Shown: positions 1 to 5,358 of the stretch, one piece after another
Layout of the letters: each line of letters starts with the position of its first letter
How positions within the stretch are numbered: position 1 is the first letter of the stretch
DNA from: JAKBCQ01 sp021807585
Lineage (GTDB): Bacteria; Planctomycetota; Planctomycetia; Isosphaerales; Isosphaeraceae
Assembly (NCBI GenBank): GCA_027325115.1
Contig: DAHWFG010000307.1
Span: forward strand, 1-8,466
Direction: 5' to 3'
DNA length: 8,466 nt
Position numbers and translations under genes: made by a program
The notes under the pieces: generated by a model
The model's database searches: none
What the model saw: only the letters and a program-made list of their open reading frames with translations
What the model was told of the DNA's origin: nothing

Positions 1-24
1 CTAGATGTCGTTTGTTCTGATTGG

Positions 25-133
25 GAGGGCGAACCTCCCGGTGAGCCTCTTCTCGTAAACTCGGGCGACCAGGCTGATTTATCGGTCAATCATCGCAAAC
101 ATTATAATGCGGCTCACCAGGAGGTTCGCCCTC
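25..133. repeat. 23-bp inverted repeat with 63-bp spacer
   Basis: The arms at 25-47 and 111-133 are reverse complements with one mismatch (22 of 23). The left arm begins GAGGGCGAACCTCC and the right arm ends GGAGGTTCGCCCTC. The spacer is AT-richer and contains a perfect TATAAT at 103-108, with no convincing -35 upstream. The right arm abuts the point where the truncated methyltransferase reading frame begins. From memory, similar GGCTCA...CGCCCTC palindromes are scattered between genes in some planctomycete genomes, so this may be a REP-like or small non-autonomous element. That attribution is inference. Confidence 0.75.
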
Positions 134-134
134 A

Positions 135-506
135 AATCCCGTCGAATATGCGGCGTTCTTTCCGGATCGCCTCTTACTCGATCTTGAGGCCCGATCTCAC
201 TTTTTCAAAGCCGCGGCCGATCGAATCAGGCCGGGGGGATATTTGGTCGGCGCGGATTTGGCGTACGATAAAAGCTCATCGACTTATCAGAGCCTACTTG
301 ATGTTTGGCTCCCACTCGGGTCCGCGTCTGAAAAGGGGACCGATAAGATCGACAAACTCCGAATCGCTTATGATCGAGACGTCTCGATTCTGTCGTTGGA
401 TCAATTGAGGAACATCACCGCATCGGGGGGCTTCGAGACGCCGGTGTTGTTTCTCCAAACCGGGTTGATTCACGCATGGTATGCCAAACGTATTACTGAT
501 CTATAA
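135..506 (+). pseudogene. 5'-truncated class I SAM-dependent methyltransferase remnant
   Basis: The plus-strand frame ending at the TAA of 504-506 reads as the C-terminal half of a class I SAM methyltransferase. Visible are LLLDLEARSHFF (about 171-206), then RPGGYLVGADLA, a late-strand segment of the Rossmann fold, and the typical tail GGFETPVLFLQTGLIHAWYA. The upstream half, with the glycine-rich SAM-binding motif I, is absent. The frame is closed by a TAA at 105-107, just left of the inverted repeat. No ATG lies in the remaining frame; the only start-like codon is a TTG at 243, which would give an 87-residue piece with no SAM-binding half. I read it as a remnant, not a small gene. The resemblance appears to start around 165-171, so 135-165 may be junction sequence. 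Its last 26 bases overlap the longest possible Fic frame. Family identity is from recognition of motifs, not a search. Confidence 0.65.
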
Positions 507-756
507 ATTTTCATGTGTATGTTTTACTGTTCAATTGAGACCGAGACGATCGAGCTTTTTTCGGGGGGCCGACGTCGGCCGTTCGCTTCGCGAACAAGTG
601 CGTCGTCGGTACGTCGATACCTCCCGCAAGAAAAACGCGCAAAACCTTGAGTGGAAATCGGTTGCAAAGTATCAACGTCTCGGCTACTATGACTTAGTCG
701 GCGAAATCATCATAACCGCCGGCGCAACGACGGTTCAGCGTTATAGGCGCATCCCC
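507..756 (+). other. Open in-frame stretch upstream of Fic, with two adjacent palindromes
   Basis: The Fic frame stays open back to an ATG at 481, giving up to 92 extra codons that do not look like the family N-terminus. A basic segment is rich in Arg and Lys (around 577-640). At 567-580 lies a perfect 14-bp palindrome, GGCCGACGTCGGCC. It is followed without a gap by a 6-bp-stem hairpin at 581-595 (GTTCGC-TTC-GCGAAC). The stretch may be an untranslated leader carrying regulatory dyads, the eroded start of another gene, or a true N-terminal extension of Fic. No good ribosome binding site precedes the ATG at 481 or the GTG at 598. Confidence 0.35.
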
Positions 757-1938
757 TTGGATCCAAAAGATTTCGGTCCCGAAGGCTGGGTTCGGTTCGT
801 CCGCAACACGAACGGTCTCGAAACGTGCATGCCGCGCGATCTTCCTCCAGAAATCCGTTTCGACGGTCGGTTAATCGGATCACTTTCAACCGCGGACCGC
901 GCCCTCGGCCGGCTTGACGGAATCATCGGGGCCTTGCCAAATCCACGCCTTCTCACCCGCAGCTTCGTCCGCCGCGAGGCTGTACTCTCAAGTCGCATTG
1001 AGGGGACCGTCGCGTCTTTATCCGACCTCTATCTCTTCGAGATGAACCCGGAGCGAGAGCGTTACACGCCCGACGTTCGAGAAGTATCCAATTACGTCCG
1101 AGCCCTCGATCACGGGATCGCAAGACTCAAATCGGCAACGTTTTCTCTTGCAGTCGTCAAGGAGCTTCACGCGATCCTTCTTGATGGAGTTCGGGGGGCG
1201 GATAAGTCGCCGGGAGCGTTCCGGAAGAGGCAAAACTTCATCTCACCCACCGAAAGGATTCAAGACGCAAGCTACATCCCCCCCGCGCCTGAACACGTTC
1301 TCGAAAGGCTGGGAAGGCTCGAAGATTTCGTGAACAGATCCAGTGAAATTCCTCTCTTGATTCGACTTGCGATGATCCATTACCAATTTGAGGCCGTTCA
1401 TCCGTTCGAGGACGGGAACGGGAGAGTCGGACGATTGCTGATCTCGATCCTTCTTGAACGAGAACGCGCACTCCAATATCCAGTTCTTTATCTTTCGGCA
1501 TACTTTGAAAAGCACCAACGCGTCTATTACAATCTGCTCCTCGGGGTAAGCCGACGAGGCGATTGGAACGCCTGGATCGAGTTCTTCTTGCGCGGCGTGG
1601 CGGATCAATCGATCGACGCGGTCGAACGGTCACAGGCGCTCTTCGCCTTGCGGGAACGGTGGTTCGCCAGGCGCCGGAATGCCCGCGCCTCGGCTCTTCT
1701 CCTCAAGCTGATCGATTTACTCTTCGTCAACCCTTACATTGATGCGGCCCAAGCCGAGCGGGAACTCGATATCAGACGCCAGTCGGTCCAAAAAAACATC
1801 GACCAGCTTGTAGACGAAGGCATACTTGAAGAGATCACCGGCCGGCTACGCAACCGGGTCTATTGCGCGCGCGAAATCGTCCGTATCCTGGAATCGACTC
1901 CCTCGCTCGACGACCCCGAACCAAAGGCGACGCCATGA
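757..1938 (+). CDS. Fic-domain protein (protein AMPylator, class II autoinhibited) with C-terminal winged helix
   Basis: Fic enzymes transfer AMP from ATP (or a related group) to a hydroxyl side chain of a target protein. The complete core motif HPFEDGNGRVGR is encoded at 1399-1434 (H215 with this start), including the catalytic His and the phosphate-binding DGNGR loop. An N-terminal Fic_N region (DLPPEIRFDG, then ALGRLDG) is followed by the inhibitory helix motif SSRIEG (S78-G83). This fits the (S/T)xxxE(G/N) pattern, so the enzyme should be held inactive until that helix is displaced. The last ~90 residues (LDIRRQSVQKNIDQLVDEGIL) form a winged helix-turn-helix. The chosen TTG start gives 393 aa, usual for the family, and places DPKDFGPEGWVRF at the N-terminus as in relatives. 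A weak AGG precedes it. Alternatives are ATG 829 (shorter) and ATG 481 (485 aa, overlapping the methyltransferase remnant). The stop overlaps the next gene's start by ATGA. Function as a Fic enzyme is confident; the target is unknown. Confidence 0.9.
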   Translation: MDPKDFGPEGWVRFVRNTNGLETCMPRDLPPEIRFDGRLIGSLSTADRALGRLDGIIGALPNPRLLTRSFVRREAVLSSRIEGTVASLSDLYLFEMNPERERYTPDVREVSNYVRALDHGIARLKSATFSLAVVKELHAILLDGVRGADKSPGAFRKRQNFISPTERIQDASYIPPAPEHVLERLGRLEDFVNRSSEIPLLIRLAMIHYQFEAVHPFEDGNGRVGRLLISILLERERALQYPVLYLSAYFEKHQRVYYNLLLGVSRRGDWNAWIEFFLRGVADQSIDAVERSQALFALRERWFARRRNARASALLLKLIDLLFVNPYIDAAQAERELDIRRQSVQKNIDQLVDEGILEEITGRLRNRVYCAREIVRILESTPSLDDPEPKATP

Positions 1939-2186
1939 TCGATATACGCCTATGCGACGAGCACAAAGAGTTGCTTAACGAACTGTATCTGAGAACGAAA
2001 AAGACGCTCGACGACCTGCCTTACACCGAGGAGTTCGAAAGGCTTCACGCGTCGTTCCTCAATCGGACGGGGCTGAATCTCGACCGTCACGACGTGTGGC
2101 TCGCCATTGTGAACATCCGCAAAGCGGGCCGGCTCGGGCGTAAAAAACGATCGATTAACTCTCCCGAATCGACCGAGGGCTTATAA
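1935..2186 (+). CDS. Small 83-aa protein coupled to Fic, unknown function
   Basis: The ATG at 1935 overlaps the Fic stop codon (ATGA), and AAAGG at 1923-1927 is a fair ribosome binding site 7 nt upstream, so coupled translation is likely. The protein starts MIDIRLCDEHKELLNEL and looks soluble and mostly helical. It has an acidic-basic first helix, a middle LPYTEEFERLH segment, a motif around TGLNLDRHDVWLAIVNIRKAG, and a very basic end (GRLGRKKR). I do not recognise a named domain. The middle pattern resembles small uncharacterised proteins I have seen in planctomycetes, so it is probably a real, conserved family. Because it is tied to Fic it could be a partner, regulator or antitoxin-like modulator. 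Fic already carries its own inhibitory helix, however, so a separate FicA-type antitoxin is not required. That role is a guess. The basic tail could bind nucleic acid. Confidence 0.75.
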   Translation: MIDIRLCDEHKELLNELYLRTKKTLDDLPYTEEFERLHASFLNRTGLNLDRHDVWLAIVNIRKAGRLGRKKRSINSPESTEGL

Positions 2187-2265
2187 TTGAAGTTCGCGAG
2201 GACGATTGAAAGACGCACGCACGGCGCAGAGAAGTTACAAATGCAGACCCTAAATTCAATCAATT

Positions 2266-2283
2266 ATAATTATATATAATTAT
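2266..2283. repeat. 18-bp perfect AT palindrome
   Basis: ATAATTATATATAATTAT is its own reverse complement and lies in an AT-only run from about 2262 to 2285, in otherwise GC-rich DNA. It is 80 bp past the stop of the 83-aa gene. It lacks the GC stem expected of an intrinsic terminator. It could be an easily melted or protein-binding site, or simply low-complexity DNA at an insertion edge. Confidence 0.6.
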
Positions 2284-2333
2284 TAACCTGGTCTTACTCG
2301 TCAATTTTACCGGACATCTCAAGTCCCAATTCT

Positions 2334-2415
2334 CCTCGATCGCCGTCACGAAAGCTGCCGGCCCGAGCGCCGGTTCCTTTCGACCTTGCGTTCGACTCAA
2401 GAGTCGATCGCTCGC
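2334..2415 (-). pseudogene. Orphan decayed copy of the 3' end of the tandem WaaP kinase gene
   Basis: These 82 bases align without gaps to 3550-3631, in the same orientation, with 72 matches (88%). The matching block covers the last 70 bases of the kinase coding region and 12 bases past its stop. Read in the kinase frame, this copy encodes AIDS, then an in-frame TGA where the intact gene reads CGA, then VERKVERNRRSGRQLS and the original stop. Homology ends abruptly at 2415. It is therefore a displaced, non-functional gene end. It could be left behind by an insertion that regenerated the 3' end, or be the last trace of a second kinase copy. Confidence 0.85.
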
Positions 2416-2606
2416 AGGCTCAGCCGGCTCCGTGAAGCCGCCGCTCAACGGAACTTCGCCTCGTCGAACCGCATGTCCAAGACGTCTCGCGATAATGCCA
2501 GACGTATCTGCTCACGGGTTCTGTGGTTATGGACTCAATTCGATTCACATCTCCACGTCAATAACGACGATTCATTCCAGCATGGGCATCGTGGTCATGC
2601 ACTGTA

Positions 2607-2630
2607 CGATATCATTTTCGATATCATTCT
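2607..2630. promoter_or_regulatory. Two tandem 12-nt repeats, candidate RHH operator
   Basis: CGATATCATTTT (2607-2618) is directly followed by CGATATCATTCT (2619-2630), 11 of 12 identical, each containing the GATATC palindrome. The pair ends 1 bp before the TTGACC -35 box of the downstream promoter. RHH repressors commonly bind short tandem sites spaced about one helical turn apart upstream of their own gene, so autoregulation is a natural inference. No binding evidence is available. Confidence 0.45.
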
Positions 2631-2631
2631 G

Positions 2632-2660
2632 TTGACCTCATTGATGTCGCCTGATAGACT
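2632..2660 (+). promoter_or_regulatory. Sigma70-like promoter for the RHH/membrane-protein pair
   Basis: The -35 box TTGACC (2632-2637, 5/6) and -10 box TAGACT (2655-2660, 4/6) are separated by 17 bp. The predicted start near 2667 would give a leader of about 35 nt before the ATG at 2702. It is the best plus-strand promoter match I found in the middle region. Confidence 0.5.
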
Positions 2661-2701
2661 TCATGGTGTCCATCCAGATCCAAGGAGAACGGAGCTTACA
2701 G

Positions 2702-2959
2702 ATGTCTAAGAACAAGAGGGTCGTCTTCACCTTTGATGAACGGAGCCTGGAAAGTCTTCAGAAACTGACCGATCAGGGGCGTTTCTCGTCGATGGCCGAC
2801 ACGGTCCGAGAATCGCTCCAGATCAGCCGAGCTTTACAATCTCAAGCCGTACAGGGATTTACGGAGGTGATTGTCAGAAACCCGGAGACCAACGAAGAGC
2901 GAGTGATGGTTATCCCCACACTTGAAGCGAACTCCAATATCTACCGATCAGGGGCATAA
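2702..2959 (+). CDS. Ribbon-helix-helix DNA-binding regulator (85 aa)
   Basis: The N-terminal half fits the RHH (MetJ/Arc) fold. It has a strand KRVVFTF (5-11), helix A (about 13-23, DERSLESLQKL), a Gly-containing turn (QGRFSS) and helix B (about 29-41, SSMADTVRESLQI). The fold dimerises, and the paired strand inserts into the DNA major groove. The rest (FTEVIVRNPETNEERVMVI, 53-71) looks like a beta hairpin, perhaps a small-molecule or partner interface. The ATG at 2702 is chosen because GGAG (2691-2694) is correctly spaced and family members begin just before the strand. An upstream in-frame ATG at 2663 lies close to the predicted transcription start and is unlikely. The gene ends 5 bp before the membrane-protein gene and probably forms an operon with it. 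It likely represses its own promoter through the tandem repeats at 2607-2630. The RHH call is from pattern; specificity is unknown. Confidence 0.85.
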   Translation: MSKNKRVVFTFDERSLESLQKLTDQGRFSSMADTVRESLQISRALQSQAVQGFTEVIVRNPETNEERVMVIPTLEANSNIYRSGA

Positions 2960-2964
2960 ATCGC

Positions 2965-3267
2965 ATGAACGACGGCGGCAAAGACGACGATCAGCCCATA
3001 GAGGCGGGTGAAGTCGGCGAATTGCGTGATCTTACGTTTCAGGAGGCGCGGCATCGCGCCGAGACCGCCAAGTCGCTCGCGACCCTCTTGGTGATCATTC
3101 TTGGTGCGAGTATCGCCTTACAATACGTGCTCACTGTGGTGCTCGCCTTCGGCGGCAAGGAGGAATCGATCAAGAATTTGAACACGATTTTCAACGCCTG
3201 GTCGCCCGCGATATCAAGCCTGGTTAGCGCCGCAGCCACCTACTACTTCACCAGGGATAAGCAATAA
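2965..3267 (+). CDS. Small membrane protein with two predicted TM segments (100 aa)
   Basis: The first ~20 residues are strongly acidic, followed by an amphipathic stretch (LTFQEARHRAETAKS). TM1 spans about 38-62 (LATLLVIILGASIALQYV...). A short charged loop (GGKEESIKNLN) leads to a second hydrophobic segment, about 76-95 (AWSPAISSLVSAAATYYF), and a basic end. The ATG at 2965 is preceded by AGGGGC (2950-2955), inside the end of the RHH gene. I know of no named family. The second segment resembles the end of various uncharacterised small bacterial membrane proteins. A helical hairpin in the inner membrane with both ends in the cytoplasm is the simplest topology. Pairing with an RHH regulator suggests its dose is tightly held. 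A holin-like, pore-forming or membrane-sensor role is possible, but nothing in the sequence proves one. Confidence 0.8.
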   Translation: MNDGGKDDDQPIEAGEVGELRDLTFQEARHRAETAKSLATLLVIILGASIALQYVLTVVLAFGGKEESIKNLNTIFNAWSPAISSLVSAAATYYFTRDKQ

Positions 3268-3561
3268 CAATTATCAACATGTTGTTTCAGGACCTCCATT
3301 AATCGGAAGTCTTTAGCGCCATATGACAATCGAATATTCTAAAACCGAAATGTCAGCTTTATCTATATCTATTCATTTATGCTATTATTCGCTCCCCTCA
3401 AGTCGCACAGGCGACGTGCGGGATAAGGGAAAGCGATTCAGGGTAATACTTACAAGACAACCCATAAACATAATCGTATTATCTGGTTTAGATGCGATCA
3501 TCGTCGTCCCGTCGAGCTTATCGATCGTCGGCGGTACGCTTCAAAACCCCCTCAATCACCG
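3268..3561. other. 294-bp AT-richer intergenic region between convergent genes
   Basis: It separates the plus-strand membrane-protein gene from the minus-strand kinase. It contains a 10-bp palindrome CAACATGTTG (3275-3284) soon after the membrane-protein stop and a small GTCGC-ACAG-GCGAC hairpin (3402-3415). Neither has a clear T-run, so no intrinsic terminator can be assigned to either gene. The part from 3268 to about 3480 is clearly AT-rich compared with the flanks. The last 12 bases belong to the 82-bp direct repeat. I see no gene. Confidence 0.5.
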
Positions 3562-3631
3562 TCACGAAAGCGGCCGGCCCGAGCGCCGATTCCTTTCAAC
3601 CTTGAGTCCCGCTCGAGAGTCGATCGCTCGC
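3550..3631. repeat. 82-bp direct repeat, kinase 3'-end copy
   Basis: This is the partner of 2334-2415: ungapped, same orientation, 72 of 82 identical. Here the sequence is in the intact gene, covering its final 23 sense codons, the stop and 12 bases beyond. The two copies bracket 1,134 bp (2416-3549) that contain the RHH and two-TM genes. A block of gene-end identity on both sides of foreign-looking DNA is the pattern left by elements that integrate at a gene's 3' end and restore it. Confidence 0.85.
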
Positions 3632-5307
3632 CAAATCTCCTTCCAGACGTCGCGCGGCGTCGACGACCAGGGAAGATATTCGCGAAGAAACCGCAACGAA
3701 TCGGTCCGCGTGCGCCCTTCGACCTCCGCCAAACTCAAATGAAGCCGCGTCAGGTTTTGGAGCCGACGATCCAGCGGCAAAGGATGCGCCTTTCGCACTC
3801 CCGAAAGATCGATCAAACTCAACTTGATCGCCGATCCCTCGGCGGGATTTCCCTCTAAAAGAATATTCGCTCCCTTCAGATCACGATGCGACAACGATCT
3901 TTCATGCATTGATCTGACTAATCGAGCGAGTTCGATCGTGACGTTGCGGATCGCTGCGCGGCGACGATCGGGCGCGAGCGAGCCGAGTTCGCCCAAGCGA
4001 TAATCGGTGAGGGTGCGCGCCGATTCAGTCATAACCGTAATTACATACGTTTCACGAGGGACGCCGAGGGGTCCGGTTTTGGCCAGATACGCGAGGTTGC
4101 GGGGCGTCGGTACGCCCCTGCTGGCGAGGTGTTGGCCGGCGCGCCACGCGCGCATCCCGCGGTCGGGCCGAAAGACGTTGAACACGAGTTCAAGACGCTG
4201 ACGCCGATTGAATCGCTTGTATACGACGCGTACGGGAACTCCCCGCACGTTCACGGTCGTCACGGCGACGGTCGTCGTACGCGAATCCTTCAAGATCACC
4301 GCGGCGGGATCGCGGAACGGTCGATCGGGATCGCTCATCATTTCTTCAAGCGATTGTGCGTCAAGATCGCGCGCCGCGAGGGCTCGGACGCGGCCCGATC
4401 GCCTCGCAATGAAATACCGGCTCGTCTTTTTGCACCGTTCGCCCCAGCGGTTCCAGAGACGCTCGGCCCACGCGCGGGTCGAGCGCTCGACCGAGCGGGC
4501 GAGATCCTTATGATCGACGATCACCGACTTGCGAGCGCCTAGATACGCTAACATAAATCGATGACGATCGGTTCGTTCGCCGCGGATCCAGAAAAAATGG
4601 TTGAGGAGCGCGAGATTTTCGATCACGTCGGATCGGCCGAGTTTTTTTCGGAGTCGGAGCGCGTCGAGATCGACGAGCGAGAGGATCGGCTCGCCGTCGG
4701 CGCCGGTTTGCACGAGGACGTTGCCGGGATGAAAATCGCGATGCAAAAAACCGGCGTCGTGGAGCTTTGCGGTCATTCGCCCGAGGGCCCGCGCCAGCGA
4801 TCGGCGAACTCGCGTCGCCTCGGCGGGAGGCGCCTGCGCGACGTTCGCTTCGACGAACCGATCGAGCGGCGTCGAATCCTCGATCGCTCGCGTGATCAAA
4901 TAATTTTCAAAAAGAACGCCGTTGCGTCGTTGCTCGCCGAGCGCGATCGGCTCGAACGTCGGAACTCCCACGCGGGCGAGCGCGCGGGCTCGTTTGCTCT
5001 CGTTTCTTCCTTTGCCGCGGCGCACCCATTGGCGAAGCTTGGCGCGCGGTCCCGGTACCAAATAATGTTTAATGTAGATGGAACCTTGATCGAGATCGGC
5101 GCGATACACCATCCGGAATAAACCCGACTTGACGGTCGTCAACCGTCCCTGCCGCCGCCATTCGTCGAGTTTCGGCCCGTCGTGTCCCAGAATCGTCCCG
5201 GTCCATTCGCGACGGATCCACCACCAGACGTCGCCGACGCGGCGCCACGACCACGTCGGCTCGCGAAACAATCGATCCTCGGATTCCCCGATCGACGCCG
5301 ATAACAT
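3562..5307 (-). CDS. Tandem two-domain WaaP/Kdo-type (lipopolysaccharide) kinase, 581 aa
   Basis: Two protein-kinase-like domains of the lipopolysaccharide kinase superfamily (WaaP/InaA/KdkA type) lie head to tail. Domain 1 (about 55-260) has the ATP lysine in IYIKHY (K80), the catalytic loop HRDFHPGN (H189-N196, base D191) and the metal-binding VDLD (D213). Domain 2 (about 340-545) has VVYKRF (K364), HRDLKGAN (H474-N481, D476) and IDLSG (D500). Each domain therefore keeps a Lys, Asp, Asn and Asp, and both may be active. Family enzymes phosphorylate sugars of the LPS core or Kdo on the cytoplasmic face of the inner membrane; the substrate here is unknown. Single-domain relatives are about half this length. 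No signal peptide or TM is visible. The ATG at 5307 lies 42 bp after the glycosyltransferase stop, in an AT-rich spacer with weak ribosome-binding potential. Joint transcription with that gene is likely. The gene's 3' end is duplicated at 2334-2415. Confidence 0.92.
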   Translation of the reverse strand: MLSASIGESEDRLFREPTWSWRRVGDVWWWIRREWTGTILGHDGPKLDEWRRQGRLTTVKSGLFRMVYRADLDQGSIYIKHYLVPGPRAKLRQWVRRGKGRNESKRARALARVGVPTFEPIALGEQRRNGVLFENYLITRAIEDSTPLDRFVEANVAQAPPAEATRVRRSLARALGRMTAKLHDAGFLHRDFHPGNVLVQTGADGEPILSLVDLDALRLRKKLGRSDVIENLALLNHFFWIRGERTDRHRFMLAYLGARKSVIVDHKDLARSVERSTRAWAERLWNRWGERCKKTSRYFIARRSGRVRALAARDLDAQSLEEMMSDPDRPFRDPAAVILKDSRTTTVAVTTVNVRGVPVRVVYKRFNRRQRLELVFNVFRPDRGMRAWRAGQHLASRGVPTPRNLAYLAKTGPLGVPRETYVITVMTESARTLTDYRLGELGSLAPDRRRAAIRNVTIELARLVRSMHERSLSHRDLKGANILLEGNPAEGSAIKLSLIDLSGVRKAHPLPLDRRLQNLTRLHLSLAEVEGRTRTDSLRFLREYLPWSSTPRDVWKEIWRAIDSRAGLKVERNRRSGRPLS

Positions 5308-5327
5308 AACAATCGCCCTGAAATCTC

Positions 5328-5358
5328 TTATTGATTATTTACTGATTACTTATTGAAT
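5328..5358. repeat. Three direct repeats with 11-nt period upstream of the kinase
   Basis: Units start at 5328, 5339 and 5350: TTATTGATTA, TTACTGATTA and TTATTGAAT. They are phased to one helical turn and fill most of the 42-bp gap between the glycosyltransferase and the kinase. The third unit contains the glycosyltransferase stop codon. In such GC-rich surroundings an AT-rich, phased array could be a protein-binding site, a translation enhancer for the kinase, or replication slippage. Confidence 0.5.

Larger units (their letters stand above)
2187..2701. other. 515-bp gene-poor intergenic region
   Basis: No convincing gene was found. The region holds an 18-bp AT-only palindrome (2266-2283) and an orphan copy of the kinase gene's 3' end (2334-2415). 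A short GC hairpin follows at 2425-2440 (CGGCT-N6-AGCCG). A 12-nt tandem repeat (2607-2630) and a sigma70-like promoter (2632-2660) serve the downstream RHH gene. The sequence from 2416 to about 2600 is unassigned. Short open frames there have no start signal and no recognisable protein. Confidence 0.6.

Noticed and set aside
243..506. Independent 87-aa gene starting at TTG 243
   Set aside because: It is the C-terminal end of a methyltransferase fold with conserved sequence continuing upstream of 243 in the same frame, so it is a truncation product.
1238..1633. Two minus-strand open frames opposite the Fic core
   Set aside because: Antisense to the HPFEDGNGR core region; Arg/Ser-rich composition typical of the opposite strand in GC-rich DNA.
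2386..2709. Plus-strand 107-codon frame between the orphan repeat and the RHH gene
   Set aside because: It begins inside the antisense of the kinase remnant, crosses the promoter and iterons, and has no protein-like pattern.
3402..3415. GTCGC-ACAG-GCGAC hairpin as a terminator for the RHH/two-TM operon
   Set aside because: Only five pairs and no T-run on either side.
3323..3742. Plus-strand open frame of 139 codons overlapping the kinase 3' end
   Set aside because: Half lies in AT-rich intergenic DNA and half is antisense to the kinase; no ribosome site, low-complexity residues, no recognisable motif.
4129..5121. Long plus-strand open frames opposite the kinase
   Set aside because: They are antisense shadows of a clearly conserved kinase gene whose motifs fix the minus-strand frame.
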